Assembly (NCBI RefSeq): GCF_030849505.1
Contig: NZ_JAUJFI010000005.1
Span: 18,854-82,853 of the forward strand
Direction of reading: 5' to 3'
Length of the DNA: 64,000 nucleotides
DNA from: Azospirillum isscasi
GTDB lineage: Bacteria; Pseudomonadota; Alphaproteobacteria; Azospirillales; Azospirillaceae
Shown: one piece after another, positions 12,413 to 21,110 of the stretch
How positions within the stretch are numbered: position 1 is the first letter of the stretch
Layout of the letters: every line of letters starts with the position of its first letter
The notes under the pieces: generated by a model
Told to the model about the DNA's origin: nothing
What the model saw: the letters and a program-made list of their open reading frames with translations, nothing else
Databases searched by the model: none
Translations under genes and position numbers: made by a program

Positions 12413-12551
12413 CCCTCTCCCCCCTGGGGAGAGGGAAGGGGCCCGCGCGACGCGCGGGAAGGGTGAGGGTGCTGCCGAGAATAGGTTCATTGATCTTCGG
12501 TTGACCCTCACCCGGCGCCTTCGGCGCCACCCTCTCCCGGGGCGGGAGAGG
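12413..12551. repeat. Nested GC-rich palindromic intergenic element
   Basis: Four hairpins stand in a row: CCCTCTCCCC/GGGGAGAGGG (12413-12435), CCCGCGCG-A-CGCGCGGG (12442-12458), GGCGCC-TTC-GGCGCC (12514-12528) and CCTCTCCCG/CGGGAGAGG (12531-12551). The outer parts also pair: GGGTGAGGGT (12461-12470) with ACCCTCACCC (12504-12513). This is the build of a REP/BIME-like element. A related one follows glyS. It may also end or stabilise the hydantoinase transcript. Confidence 0.7.
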
Positions 12552-12676
12552 GGATCGGAACCCTCGTCCCACCCATGCGCATGGTCCGGCTTGCCTGTGC
12601 GGGCGGCGGGGCTTAGCTTCTCCGGTCCTACCACCGCACATCACCGTGCCAGAAGGACCCCCGGGAGATTCCGTCC

Positions 12677-14080
12677 ATGACCGCCGTACCCGCCGCCCAG
12701 CCGCGCGTCGCCTTCACCGACGAGATGAAGGCCGAGTTCAAGGCCCTGCTTGGGGACCGCTTCACCACCGCCGCGGCGGTGCGCGAGCATCACGGCAAGG
12801 ACGAGTCCTACCACCCCAACTTCCCGCCCGACGGCGTTGCCTTCGCCACCTCCACCGAGGAGGTCAGCGCCATCGTCAAGCTCTGCGCGAAGCACAAGCT
12901 GCCCATCGTGCCCTTCGGCACCGGCACCTCGCTGGAAGGCGGCGTGGCGGCGCTGGCCGGGGGCGTCTGCATCGACGTGTCGGGCATGAAGGACATCCTG
13001 CGCGTCAGCCCGGAGGATCTGGACGTCACCGTCCAGGCCGGGGTGACCCGCAAGCAACTCAACGAGCATCTGCGCGACACCGGCCTGTTCTTCCCCATCG
13101 ACCCCGGCGCCGACGCCTCGCTGGGCGGCATGGCCTCCACCCGCGCCAGCGGCACCAACGCCGTGCGCTACGGCACCATGCGCGAGAACGTGCTGGGGCT
13201 GACCGTGGTGCTGGCCGATGGCCGGATCATCAAGACCGGCGGGCGCGCCCGCAAATCCGCCGCCGGCTACGACCTGACCCGCCTGTTCGTCGGGGCGGAG
13301 GGCACGCTCGGCATCATCACCGAGGTGACGCTGCGCCTCTACGGCATTCCGGAGGCGATCTCCTCCGCCGTCTGCCCGTTCGCCGACATCCGCGGCGCCG
13401 TGGACACGGTGATCCAGACCATCCAGTCCGGCATCCCCGTCGCCCGCATCGAGCTGCTGGACGAGGTGCAGATGGACGCGGTGAACAAGTATTCCAAGCT
13501 GGACTACAAGGTCGCCCCGACCCTGTTCTTCGAGTTCCACGGCACCGCCGCCGGGGTGGCGGAGCAGGCGGAGATGGTCTCGGCCATCGCCGGCGAGAAT
13601 GGCGGGACCGAATTCACCTGGGCGACCCGTCCGGAGGACCGCTCCAAGCTCTGGCAGGCCCGTCATGACGGCTACTACGCCGCGCTGGCGCTGCGCCCCG
13701 GCTCGAAGGGCTGGCCGACCGACGTGTGCGTGCCGATCTCGCGGCTGGCCGACTGCATCCTGGAGACCAAGAAGGACATCGCCGACTCCTCCATGCTGGC
13801 CCCGCTGGTCGGCCATGTGGGGGACGGCAACTTCCACCTCGTCTACGTCATCGACCCCGACAAGCCGGAGGAGCTGGCCGAGGCCAAGCGCCTGAACGAC
13901 CGCATGGTGGACCGGGCGCTGGCCATGGGCGGCACCTGCACCGGCGAGCACGGCATCGGCTACGGCAAGCTGGAGTTCCTGGAGAAGGAGGCCGGCGCCG
14001 CCTTCGCCGTGATGGGCGAGCTGAAGCGCGCCTTCGACCCGGACAACCTGATGAACCCCGGCAAGGTCGTCCGGGTGTGA
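12677..14080 (+). CDS. FAD-linked D-lactate dehydrogenase (cytochrome type)
   Basis: Flavoprotein of the FAD_binding_4 / glycolate oxidase GlcD family, 467 residues, oxidising a D-2-hydroxy acid and passing electrons to the respiratory chain. The FAD-binding domain has PFGTGTSLEGG (about 76-86) and DPGADASLGGMASTRASG (about 137-154); the latter is characteristic of eukaryotic and bacterial LDHD/DLD enzymes. The C-terminal cap holds GHVGDGNFH (about 378) with the conserved His and CTGEHGIGYGK (about 420). D-lactate is the most likely substrate; glycolate or D-2-hydroxyglutarate are possible. It lies 275 bp after the hydantoinase with the palindromic element between. Confidence 0.87.
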   Translation: MTAVPAAQPRVAFTDEMKAEFKALLGDRFTTAAAVREHHGKDESYHPNFPPDGVAFATSTEEVSAIVKLCAKHKLPIVPFGTGTSLEGGVAALAGGVCIDVSGMKDILRVSPEDLDVTVQAGVTRKQLNEHLRDTGLFFPIDPGADASLGGMASTRASGTNAVRYGTMRENVLGLTVVLADGRIIKTGGRARKSAAGYDLTRLFVGAEGTLGIITEVTLRLYGIPEAISSAVCPFADIRGAVDTVIQTIQSGIPVARIELLDEVQMDAVNKYSKLDYKVAPTLFFEFHGTAAGVAEQAEMVSAIAGENGGTEFTWATRPEDRSKLWQARHDGYYAALALRPGSKGWPTDVCVPISRLADCILETKKDIADSSMLAPLVGHVGDGNFHLVYVIDPDKPEELAEAKRLNDRMVDRALAMGGTCTGEHGIGYGKLEFLEKEAGAAFAVMGELKRAFDPDNLMNPGKVVRV

Positions 14081-14131
14081 GGTGAGGGAAGGGGAGTGTC
14101 CCGGCGCTCCCCCCTCCGCTCCCCCCTCCGC

Positions 14132-15025
14132 TCAGCGGGTCAGGCGCTTCATCAGGCTGGAGGTGTCCAGCCGGTTGCCGCCCATCGCCTGGACGTCGGC
14201 GTAGAACTGGTCCACCAGGGCGGTGACGGGCAGGGTGGCGCCGTTGTTGCGTGCCTCGTCCAGCACGATGCCCAGATCCTTGCGCATCCAGTCCACCGCG
14301 AAGCCGAAGTCGAACCGGCCGTCCAGCATGGTCTTGGCGCGGTTGTCCATCTGCCAGGACTGGGCGGCGCCCTTCGAAATCACGTCCACCACCTTGTGCC
14401 CGTCCAGCCCGGCCTTTTGCGCGAAGGCCATGCCCTCGGCCAGCCCCTGGACCAGCCCGGCGATGCAGATCTGGTTGACCATCTTCGTCAACTGCCCGGC
14501 GCCCGACGGCCCCATGTGGGTGACGGAGCGGCCATAGCAGCCCATCAGCGGCTGGGCACGGGCGAAGGCGTCGGCGTCGCCGCCCACCATCACCGTCAGC
14601 ACCCCGTTCTCCGCCCCGGCCTGCCCGCCGGACACCGGCGCGTCGAGGAAGAACAGGCCGCGCTCGTGGGCAAGCGCGGCCATCTCGCGCGACACGGTGG
14701 CGGAGACGGTCGAATGGTCGGCGATGATCGTGCCGGGCTTCATGGCGCTCATGGCCTCGCCGGCCACGGCCCGCACGTCGTCGTCGCCGCCGACGCAGAG
14801 GAAGACCAACTCGGCGTCGCGGGCGGCCTCGGCGGGGGTGAGGGCGGGGGTGGAGGCGGTGGCGCCGCCGAAGCGGGACACCCAGGCGTCGGCCTTGGCG
14901 GCGGTGCGGTTGTAGACGGTCACCCGGTGGCCGCCCCGGACGGCCAGATGGCCGGCCATGGGAAAGCCCATCGTGCCAAGCCCCAGAAAGGCGACGGAGC
15001 GGGAGTCGGTCGCGGTGTCGGCCAT
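14132..15025 (-). CDS. NAD(P)-dependent 3-hydroxyisobutyrate dehydrogenase-like oxidoreductase
   Basis: Beta-hydroxyacid dehydrogenase family (MmsB, GarR, GlxR), 297 residues. Near the N-terminus lies the Rossmann motif GLGTMGFPMAGHLA (about 16-29). The substrate-binding DAPVSGGQAGAENG follows at about 125-138. The catalytic Lys lies in GAGQLTKMVNQI (about 176-187). An all-alpha C-terminal domain follows. The reaction is oxidation of 3-hydroxyisobutyrate, tartronate semialdehyde reduction, or a related step; the sequence does not settle which. It is convergent with the D-lactate dehydrogenase gene, so the two are separate transcription units. Confidence 0.85.
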   Translation of the reverse strand: MADTATDSRSVAFLGLGTMGFPMAGHLAVRGGHRVTVYNRTAAKADAWVSRFGGATASTPALTPAEAARDAELVFLCVGGDDDVRAVAGEAMSAMKPGTIIADHSTVSATVSREMAALAHERGLFFLDAPVSGGQAGAENGVLTVMVGGDADAFARAQPLMGCYGRSVTHMGPSGAGQLTKMVNQICIAGLVQGLAEGMAFAQKAGLDGHKVVDVISKGAAQSWQMDNRAKTMLDGRFDFGFAVDWMRKDLGIVLDEARNNGATLPVTALVDQFYADVQAMGGNRLDTSSLMKRLTR

Positions 15026-15392
15026 GTTCCTGTCTTTCTTCGTTGTTGTCGGCTGCGGATTGTTTTTGTCGGCGGCTGCCCTTGGACCGCAAAGCTAGGC
15101 CGGCGGCGCCTTCCGATCAAATGCCGTCCGACGGGGCGCCGCATGATTGAAGTGCGGCGGGACCGTTCCCCGTTCCGGTGCTCCCGGCCAGCGGCACTCT
15201 GCCGCGGGAGGCATGGATCTTTCGAACGAGGTTGTCTCGCCGCGCCCTTGCTCCCGGCGCGTGATGTGTTAAGACGTTGAATGCCGGGTTTGCAGCGCAG
15301 CACCCGGCCATGCCGGCGCAGCGGTGCCGGTGAACCAGGGCCAGAGCCGGGGCCGCAAGACCCGGGCCGGAGAACAAGGGAAGGATAGCCGC
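15026..15392. other. Intergenic region between divergent genes
   Basis: 367 bp without a credible gene. It should hold the promoters for the dehydrogenase (minus) and the 76-residue protein (plus). The only structure I see is a hairpin GCCGGGT-N12-ACCCGGC (15283-15308), 85 bp before the small gene. Confidence 0.5.
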
Positions 15393-15623
15393 ATGACGAA
15401 TCAGCCGGGTTTCCAGGATGCGCCGCCGGACGAGGGCACGAACCTCACCGCCGAGCAGGAAAGCGCCATCCGCGTCCTCGCCAACAGCCTGCACCGCCTG
15501 AACGACGCGGTCGTCAAGGCCGTGGAAGCCGGCGTGACGGTCGAGCTGATGCGCACCGCCCGCTATCACAACGCGACGGGCAACTGGGGCGACCAGCTCA
15601 CCCCGATGATCCGCACGAAGTAA
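15393..15623 (+). CDS. Small conserved-looking protein of unknown function
   Basis: 76-residue soluble protein (starts MTNQPGFQDAPP). The middle is a probable amphipathic helix rich in Ala, Val and Leu (ESAIRVLANSLHRLNDAVVKAVEAGVTVELMRT). It ends with a polar segment containing RYHNATGNWGDQ. I do not recognise a family. The start is supported by GGAAGGA about 6 bp before the ATG. Codon use and third-position GC match the neighbours, and a strong terminator follows 24 bp after the stop, so it is a real monocistronic gene. Confidence 0.7.
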   Translation: MTNQPGFQDAPPDEGTNLTAEQESAIRVLANSLHRLNDAVVKAVEAGVTVELMRTARYHNATGNWGDQLTPMIRTK

Positions 15624-15647
15624 GCGGCTCATCCCATTCGTATGGAA

Positions 15648-15686
15648 GGCCCCCCGCCCGAAAGGGCAGGGGGCCTTTTCCTTTTT
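15648..15686 (+). terminator. Rho-independent terminator
   Basis: Stem GGCCCCC(C)GCCC / GGGC(A)GGGGGCC with a GAAA tetraloop (15660-15663), followed by TTTTCCTTTTT. One C-A mismatch interrupts the stem. It closes the 76-residue gene. Confidence 0.88.
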
Positions 15687-15729
15687 CGGTATCCTTCATC
15701 CTGCCCAACCAATGTTCCCGCCCCGGCGC

Positions 15730-15754
15730 GGAACCGCGGCGCCCTTCGCCGGTT
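15730..15754 (+). promoter_or_regulatory. EcfG-like (general stress) promoter
   Basis: GGAAC (15730-15734), 16-bp spacer, GGTT (15751-15754), 35 bp before the next ATG. This matches the alphaproteobacterial EcfG pattern GGAAC-N16/17-[CG]GTT. Inferred from consensus only. Confidence 0.5.
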
Positions 15755-15788
15755 CCTTTCCCATTTGGGCCGCAACAAGGGAACGGTC

Positions 15789-15989
15789 ATGAAAGACGCG
15801 CAGAAACTCCCTCCACAGCGTCAGGGGCAGCGTCAGGGGCAGCGTCAGGGCACGGCGGACCGTGAAGCGTTCTGGCGCATGCACTGCCTGTCGGAGCCGA
15901 CCTTCACCGATCTGACGCACGGCATCTTCCTGGGCCTCGTCTGGTCGGCGGTGCTGTGGGCGCCGATGTTCATCAGCGTGCTGCTCTGA
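15789..15989 (+). CDS. Small single-span membrane protein with GQRQ repeats
   Basis: 66 residues. Residues 8-21 contain a Gln/Arg/Gly repeat (PQRQGQRQGQRQG), encoded by nearly identical 12-bp direct repeats at 15816-15850. Residues about 45-66 form one hydrophobic segment (GIFLGLVWSAVLWAPMFISVLL) that ends the protein, a tail-anchor layout. The start at 15789 has AAGGGAACGG just upstream. No family recognised. The EcfG-like promoter 35 bp upstream suggests stress induction. A basic N-terminus and a C-terminal membrane span would leave the repeat in the cytoplasm. Confidence 0.65.
   Translation: MKDAQKLPPQRQGQRQGQRQGTADREAFWRMHCLSEPTFTDLTHGIFLGLVWSAVLWAPMFISVLL
15816..15850 (+). repeat. 12-bp direct repeat, three copies
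   Basis: CAGCGTCAGGGG at 15816 and 15828, with a third copy at 15840 that lacks the last G. It lies inside the small membrane-protein gene and keeps frame, so copy number can change by four residues without breaking the gene. Confidence 0.85.
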
Positions 15990-16026
15990 TCCGCCTTCCC
16001 GGCCGCGTGACCGGCCGCCTAGCCCG

Positions 16027-18156
16027 TCAGGCGGCCTTCACGGGACGCAGCAGGGCGCGGACGCGGGCGGCGAGCTGGTCCGGGGTGAAGGGCTTGGGCA
16101 GGACGGCGGCGTCGGCCTTCAGCCCGGTCAGCGATTCCGGGCTGTAGCCGGAAATCAGCAGAATCCGGATGCCGGGCCAGCGCTCCTGGACCCGCCGCGC
16201 CAGATCGATTCCCGACACGCCGTAGGGCATCACCACGTCCGACACGATCACGTCGAAGGCCGCGTCCCGTTCCAGGATCTCCAGGGCGGCGGCGCCATGG
16301 TCGGCGGTCACCACCTCGAAGCCTTCCTGGGTCAGCCCTTCCACGGTGGCCATCAGGACCAGCGCGTTGTCCTCCACCACCAGCAGCCGCACCGGGCCGT
16401 CCGGCATCTCCGCCGCCGCCTCCGGCACCGCTTCCGGCTCCGGCGTCCGGCTGGACAGGGGCAGGGTGACGCGGACCACGGTGCCGCGGCGCGGAGCGCT
16501 GGAGATGGTGGCGTTGCCGCCCGACTGCCGGGCGAAGCCGTAGACCATCGACAGCCCCAGCCCCGTCCCCCTGCCGTGCGGCTTGGTGGTGAAGAAGGGT
16601 TCGAAGGCGCGGGCGGCGACCTCCGGCGGCATGCCGCTGCCGGTGTCGGTGATCTCCAGAACGGCCAGGGGGCCGTCGGGCGTGTCCTCCCGGCGCGCGG
16701 CGATGCGGATGCGCCCGCCCGCCGGCATGGCGTCGCGGGCGTTGACCACGAGGTTGAGCACCGCCAGCTCCAGCTGGACCGGGTCCACCTCCACCCGCAC
16801 CGGCGCGACGGGAAGCGTCCAGTCCAGCGCGATGTCGGCGCGGATGGAGCGTTCCAAGAGATCGGCCATGGTGCGCAGGCTGTCCCCCAGATCGAGCACC
16901 TTGGGGTCCACCGCCTCCTGGCGGGAGAAGGCCAGCAACTGCCCGGTCAGCGTCCGGGCGCGCTCCAGCGCGGTGCGGGTGCCGTCCAGGTAGCGGATGC
17001 CGTCCGCCGGCAGATGCCGTTCCATCAGGTGCAGGTTGGCCAGGGCGGCGGTCAGCAGGTTGTTGAAGTCGTGGGCGACGCCGCCGGTCAACTGGCCCAG
17101 CGCCTCCAGCTTCTGCGACTGGCGCAGCGCGTTCTCCAGCGCCTCGCGGGCGCGGGCCTCCTGGGACCAGCGGCGCACCGCCCGCATCTCGCTCTGCGCG
17201 CGGCGCAGCGCCAGCAGGGTGATGCCGACCAGCGCCAGTGTCGCCGGCACGGCGAAGGCGGCGTAGATCAGGAGGTTCCGCGCCCAGCCGGCCCGGATCT
17301 CGTTCATCGGCACGCCGTAGGTGACGTAGATCGGATAGGGCGCGACATGCATGAAGCCGTTCAGCCGCGTCACGCCGTCGATGCGGCCCCGCGTGCGGAA
17401 CACGCCCTCCGTCCGCCCTTCCGCCATGGCGCCGAGCAGCGTGCTGTCCGCCGCGTGGCGCGTCTGCCGGTCGCCCATCGAGGGGAAGCGCACGAGGACG
17501 GAACCGTCGCGGCGCACGAGGGAAATCGATTCCTTCGGATCGGAGACGACGAGCTGGTAGAAGTCCACCAGATAGTCGGTCGGCACCGCGGTCAGCAGGA
17601 TGCCGTCGAACGGCCTCCCGCCCGCGGCGGAGCGGCGGCGGGTGACGTTGAACTGCCGCTTGCCCGACCCGCGGCCCGTGATCGCCTCGCTGATGAAGGC
17701 GCCGGCGTCGGCGGATGCCTGCGTCCGGAAATACTCGCGGTCGCCGACGTTGGTCGGCGGGATCGGGAACAGGCGGCTGCCGTTGCGCACCGTGCCGTTG
17801 GGATCGATCATCCCGACGATGCCGATCTGCGGCAATTCCTCGATCAGCGTGCGCAGATAGCCGTGCAGGTCTTCGGAACGTCCGATCTCGTCCCAGCTCA
17901 TGCCCGCGGTCCGCTCGTCCATCCGGTCCAGAACCTGTTCGACCGTGTCGAACACCTTCCGCGTATGCTCGTGCAGGATCAGCACGGTCTTGCGGATGTT
18001 GCGTTCCGCCTCCGCTTCCACCTCGCCATGGTCATGCCAGGCGATGGCGGCGAACAGCAGGCTGGGGACCAGGACGGAAGCCACCAGCAGGATGCGCAGC
18101 AGGCGCACCATTCCCGCCGATTCGGTTGCCAGGGCGTCGAGGTAGCGAAGGGGCAT
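16027..18156 (-). CDS. Hybrid sensor histidine kinase with C-terminal receiver
   Basis: Inner-membrane sensor of about 709 residues. TM1 (about 17-38, [20 protein letters not shown]) and TM2 (about 290-310, [22 protein letters not shown]) flank a periplasmic domain of about 250 residues that looks like a PDC/Cache sensor. The H-box is [16 protein letters not shown], followed by the N box [16 protein letters not shown]1 [12 protein letters not shown] and G2 [14 protein letters not shown]. The C-terminal receiver domain has [11 protein letters not shown] with the phospho-Asp and a conserved Lys in VLPKPF. The ATG at 18156 is chosen over an upstream GTG (18204); neither has a clear Shine-Dalgarno. 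No response-regulator gene adjoins it. Confidence 0.88.
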   Translation of the reverse strand: MPLRYLDALATESAGMVRLLRILLVASVLVPSLLFAAIAWHDHGEVEAEAERNIRKTVLILHEHTRKVFDTVEQVLDRMDERTAGMSWDEIGRSEDLHGYLRTLIEELPQIGIVGMIDPNGTVRNGSRLFPIPPTNVGDREYFRTQASADAGAFISEAITGRGSGKRQFNVTRRRSAAGGRPFDGILLTAVPTDYLVDFYQLVVSDPKESISLVRRDGSVLVRFPSMGDRQTRHAADSTLLGAMAEGRTEGVFRTRGRIDGVTRLNGFMHVAPYPIYVTYGVPMNEIRAGWARNLLIYAAFAVPATLALVGITLLALRRAQSEMRAVRRWSQEARAREALENALRQSQKLEALGQLTGGVAHDFNNLLTAALANLHLMERHLPADGIRYLDGTRTALERARTLTGQLLAFSRQEAVDPKVLDLGDSLRTMADLLERSIRADIALDWTLPVAPVRVEVDPVQLELAVLNLVVNARDAMPAGGRIRIAARREDTPDGPLAVLEITDTGSGMPPEVAARAFEPFFTTKPHGRGTGLGLSMVYGFARQSGGNATISSAPRRGTVVRVTLPLSSRTPEPEAVPEAAAEMPDGPVRLLVVEDNALVLMATVEGLTQEGFEVVTADHGAAALEILERDAAFDVIVSDVVMPYGVSGIDLARRVQERWPGIRILLISGYSPESLTGLKADAAVLPKPFTPDQLAARVRALLRPVKAA

Positions 18157-18402
18157 GGGCTGCCGGGTTGGGGGCGGGGAGGAGGGGCCGCGGCGGGTGG
18201 GCACCGTGCGCAGGGCTTGAGCGGAAAGCTATGCCGGTCCCTGGCATCCGGGGCAACCTGAACTTTCCGGCGGCCCTATGCCTTTCGGTTGCAGGAGGGA
18301 TGAGGGCGCCGCCCTTCCCGCCGTCCTTCTTCATGGCTCCGCGGGGCGGAAGCGGCGACAATGGCGCCGAACCACACGTCCCCTGCCCGGAGAACAGCCC
18401 CC

Positions 18403-18792
18403 ATGGCCCTGAAGCCCATCGAGCACGCCGACGCCGCTCCCGAGGTGCGCGCCGTCTACGACGACATCAAGGCGGCCCGCAACGTGCCGGACGTCAACAA
18501 TTTCTGGAAGATGGCCGCCCACCACCCGCCGACGCTGAAGCGCACCTGGGACAGCCTGAAGGAGGTGATGGCCCCCGGCGCGCTGGACCCGCTGGTGAAG
18601 GAGATGATCTTCGTCGCGGTCAGCGTGACCAACGGGTGCGACTACTGCATCCGCTCGCACGAGGCCGCCGCCCGGCGGGCCGGCATGACCGACGCCCAGT
18701 TCGGTGAGCTGATGGCCGTCGTCGGCATGGCCAACGAGACCAACCGCCTCGCCAAGGGCTATCAGGTGGAGATCGACGAGGCGCTGAAGTGA
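18403..18792 (+). CDS. Carboxymuconolactone decarboxylase / AhpD-like protein
   Basis: 129 residues, all-helical CMD fold. The signature NGCDYCIRSHEAAARRAG (about 77-94) contains the CxxC pair and downstream His of AhpD-type alkylhydroperoxidases, which reduce peroxides or serve as thiol relay proteins. The start at 18403 is preceded by GGAGA. The physiological partner is unknown. It is convergent with the following gene, with only 4 bp between stops. Confidence 0.85.
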   Translation: MALKPIEHADAAPEVRAVYDDIKAARNVPDVNNFWKMAAHHPPTLKRTWDSLKEVMAPGALDPLVKEMIFVAVSVTNGCDYCIRSHEAAARRAGMTDAQFGELMAVVGMANETNRLAKGYQVEIDEALK

Positions 18793-18796
18793 TCCG

Positions 18797-19201
18797 TCAG
18801 GCGATGTCGTCGAGGGCGTCCTCCAGCGACGGATAGATGCCCTCGGCGAGCGACCCGTCCACCCGCACCGGCCTGGGCAGCACGGCCAGCGCGTCCAGCG
18901 CCCCGCGCAGCGTCAGGCCGGTGACCTCCACGAAGCCGCCGCGGTCGCCGTAGCGTCCGGCGGTCCATTCCGCGCGGTCGGGGTCGCCGTTCAGCCGTCC
19001 GTTGCAGGTGATCATCTCGTGCGTGTCGTCGCCGCCGCGGCGGTTCCAGGCCATGCCGCCGCCGCCGATGTCGCGGGGGCGGAAGCCCTGCGGCTGGACC
19101 AGATCGCGCACCGCGCGGGACACCGCCACGGCCTGGACGTCGATCTCCATCCCCACGGGGCCGCCCGCCGCCTGGGGTTCCCGTCCGATCGCCTGTTCCA
19201 T
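18797..19201 (-). CDS. Hypothetical protein, 134 residues
   Basis: Not recognised. No signal peptide or membrane segment. The sequence is Gly- and Asp-rich in the middle (RPRDIGGGGMAWNRRGGDDTHEM) and ends with an acidic helix (SLEDALDDIA). Codon use is like the neighbours. It lies between the AhpD-like gene and the first tRNA-Pro unit. Confidence 0.6.
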   Translation of the reverse strand: MEQAIGREPQAAGGPVGMEIDVQAVAVSRAVRDLVQPQGFRPRDIGGGGMAWNRRGGDDTHEMITCNGRLNGDPDRAEWTAGRYGDRGGFVEVTGLTLRGALDALAVLPRPVRVDGSLAEGIYPSLEDALDDIA

Positions 19202-19285
19202 GGGTCCGCTCCCTGCCGGTTCCGCCTGAAACGAACAACAGGCGGGAGCGCGGCCTGTGCCGCGGCGGCGGAGAGGGAAAAGGCG

Positions 19286-19317
19286 AAAGGGCCGATGCGT
19301 TGCCGCATCGGCCCTTT
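19286..19317 (-). terminator. Terminator of tRNA-Pro copy 1
   Basis: 14-bp perfect stem (19286-19299 with 19304-19317) and TTGC loop just downstream of the tRNA on the minus strand, followed by a short U-rich stretch. Confidence 0.75.
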
Positions 19318-19323
19318 GCGTGA

Positions 19324-19400
19324 TGGTCGGAGAGAGAGGATTCGAACCTCCGGCCCCTGCCTCCCGAAAGCAGTGCTCTACCAGGCTGAGCTACTCTCCG
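19324..19400 (-). tRNA. tRNA-Pro (CGG), copy 1
   Basis: 77 nt with encoded CCA. The acceptor stem is CGGAGAG/CTCTCCG, with D-arm TAGCTCAGCCTGGTAGAGC and T-arm GGAGGTTCGAATCCTC. The anticodon loop TTCGGGA gives anticodon CGG (19364-19366), which reads CCG. Confidence 0.96.
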
Positions 19401-19442
19401 GTCCAATCGGTGCCGCCGTTGCCAGCGTCGCCGTGGGCCGGG

Positions 19443-19471
19443 TGTATAGACCCTTTGCGGACCGGCTGCAA
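19443..19471 (-). promoter_or_regulatory. Promoter of tRNA-Pro copy 1
   Basis: -35 TTGCAG (19466-19471), exactly 17 bp spacer, -10 TATACA (19443-19448), about 43 bp before the tRNA 5' end. Confidence 0.75.
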
Positions 19472-19542
19472 CGGTATTAAGCGGCATTTGCGGTATGTTT
19501 TTTTGCCGGGGGGCGGAGAGGAAGCGTTTGGCCGGAAAAGCG

Positions 19543-19574
19543 AAAGGGCCGGTGCGTTGCCGCACCGGCCCTTT
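19543..19574 (-). terminator. Terminator of tRNA-Pro copy 2
   Basis: Same 14-bp stem and TTGC loop as copy 1, except that one A-T pair has become G-C on both arms, so pairing is kept. Confidence 0.75.
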
Positions 19575-19581
19575 GCCGTAC

Positions 19582-19658
19582 TGGTCGGAGAGAGAGGATT
19601 CGAACCTCCGGCCCCTGCCTCCCGAAAGCAGTGCTCTACCAGGCTGAGCTACTCTCCG
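19582..19658 (-). tRNA. tRNA-Pro (CGG), copy 2
   Basis: 77 nt, identical to copy 1 and offset by 258 bp. Anticodon CGG, CCA encoded. It is the upstream copy in the direction of transcription. Confidence 0.96.
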
Positions 19659-19699
19659 GTCCGTCGGTGGCGCCGTGGCCGGCGTCACCGTGGGCCGCG

Positions 19700-19728
19700 T
19701 ATATAGCCGCTTGAACCGGGGGCTGCAA
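19700..19728 (-). promoter_or_regulatory. Promoter of tRNA-Pro copy 2
   Basis: -35 TTGCAG (19723-19728), 17-bp spacer, -10 TATATA (19700-19705). Same layout as copy 1. Confidence 0.75.
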
Positions 19729-19767
19729 CGTGAAAATCACCCCCGGCGGCGAAAAAGTTCGGTGTGC

Positions 19768-20784
19768 TTAGAAATCGCGCTCGATCACGAAATCCAGCAC
19801 CTCCAGCAGGGCGGCCTTCACCGGCGTGTCGGGGAACAGGCCCAGCGCGTCCCGGGCGATGGAACCATAGTGGCGCGCGCGCTCCACCGTGTCCTTCAGC
19901 GCGTTGTGCCTGGCCATCAGCTCCTGGGCGCGCTCCAGGTCGCCCTCCCGCTGGTCCAGCTCCTCCATGGTGCGGCGCCAGAAGGCCCGCTCCTCGTCGT
20001 TGCCGCGGCGGAAGGCCAGCACGACCGGCAGGGTGATCTTGCCCTCGCGGAAGTCGTCGCCGACCGTCTTGCCCAGCTTCGCCTGGAAGGCCGAATAATC
20101 CAGCACGTCGTCCACGAGCTGGAAGGCGATGCCCAGATTCATGCCGTAGTCGTAGAGCGCCAGTTCCTCCGCCTGCGGGCGGGCGGCCACGACGGCGCCG
20201 ACGCGGCAGGCGGCGGCGAACAGCTCCGCCGTCTTGGCCTTGATGACCTCCAGATAGGCCTGCTCGCTGGTCTCGGTGTCGTTGGTGGTGCGGAGCTGCA
20301 GCACCTCGCCCTCGGCGATCACGGCGGACGCCTTGGACAGGATGCGCAGCACGTCCAGCGACCCGACCTCGACCATCAGTTCGAAGCTGCGGGAGAACAG
20401 GAAGTCGCCGACCAGCACGCTGGCCTTGTTCCCGAACACCGCGTTGGCCGAGGCGAGGCCGCGGCGCAGGTCGCTCTCGTCCACCACGTCATCGTGCAGC
20501 AGGGTGGCGGTGTGGATGAACTCCACCACCGCGGCCAGCATCTTGTGATCCTCGCCCTTGTAGCCGCACAGCTCGGCGGCGGCGAGGGTGAGGACGGGGC
20601 GCAGCCGCTTGCCGCCGGCGGCGATGAGGTAGCCGGCAAGCTGCGGGATCATCTCCACGGACGAATGCATCCGCTGGACGATGATCTCGTTGACCGCGCT
20701 CAGGTCATCGGCCACCAGGGCGGTCAGATCGTCGAGCGGGGTGGACTTCCGCCGTTTCGGCTCGAGGTTGGTCACGACCGCCAA
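19768..20784 (-). CDS. ispB: Polyprenyl diphosphate synthase (octa/decaprenyl type)
   Basis: Trans-isoprenyl diphosphate synthase that makes the long side chain of ubiquinone by adding isopentenyl diphosphate units. First Asp-rich motif LLHDDVVDESDLRRG (about 90-104) and second QLVDDVLDY (about 225-233); all-helical fold. Product length cannot be read with certainty; alphaproteobacteria usually make the C50 chain for Q10. The open frame extends to a TTG at 20796, but a TTG at 20784 has GGAG spaced 6 bp upstream, so that start is used here; a GTG at 20775 is also possible. A promoter lies at 20827-20854. Confidence 0.92.
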   Translation of the reverse strand: MAVVTNLEPKRRKSTPLDDLTALVADDLSAVNEIIVQRMHSSVEMIPQLAGYLIAAGGKRLRPVLTLAAAELCGYKGEDHKMLAAVVEFIHTATLLHDDVVDESDLRRGLASANAVFGNKASVLVGDFLFSRSFELMVEVGSLDVLRILSKASAVIAEGEVLQLRTTNDTETSEQAYLEVIKAKTAELFAAACRVGAVVAARPQAEELALYDYGMNLGIAFQLVDDVLDYSAFQAKLGKTVGDDFREGKITLPVVLAFRRGNDEERAFWRRTMEELDQREGDLERAQELMARHNALKDTVERARHYGSIARDALGLFPDTPVKAALLEVLDFVIERDF

Positions 20785-20826
20785 GGTCGACTCCAATGAT
20801 GATTGACGTGACGAATTCCGGCAGGG

Positions 20827-20854
20827 AGCATAACGGCATAGCCTCTTCGGTCAA
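20827..20854 (-). promoter_or_regulatory. Promoter of polyprenyl synthase gene
   Basis: -35 TTGACC (20849-20854), 16-bp spacer, -10 TATGCT (20827-20832). Confidence 0.55.
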
Positions 20855-20894
20855 GTCCGCAAGGCGTCCAGGGACGCAGAACAGCCGGGATTTC

Positions 20895-21110
20895 ATGAAG
20901 GAACTGCTGCGCACCACCGATCCGGTCCGCCTGAGCTGGCTTCTGGCCCTGCTGGCCGACGCGGGAATCGAGGGGATCGTGCTGGACACCCACACCAGCG
21001 TGTTGGAGGGTTCCATCGGCGCCATCCCGCGCCGCCTGATGGTGGCCGAGGACGACCACGCCCGCGCCTGCCGCCTGCTCCGCGAGGCGGGAGAGGAGTT
21101 GGGGGCGTGA
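20895..21110 (+). CDS. DUF2007-type small protein
   Basis: 71 residues, matching the DUF2007 pattern: N-terminal KELLRTTDPVRLSWLLALLADAGIEGIVLDTHTSVLEG, then PRRLMVAEDDHARACRLLREAG. The fold resembles the ACT/PII-like signal-transducing ferredoxin fold; function is unknown, and it is often encoded beside methyltransferase genes. The start at 20895 is chosen because the upstream ATGs lie in non-conserved sequence over the divergent promoter. The stop overlaps the next GTG start, so it is coupled to the methyltransferase. Confidence 0.8.
   Translation: MKELLRTTDPVRLSWLLALLADAGIEGIVLDTHTSVLEGSIGAIPRRLMVAEDDHARACRLLREAGEELGA

Noticed and set aside
19019..19706. Plus-strand frames across the tRNA-Pro units
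   Set aside because: They run antisense through two tRNA genes and their terminators.
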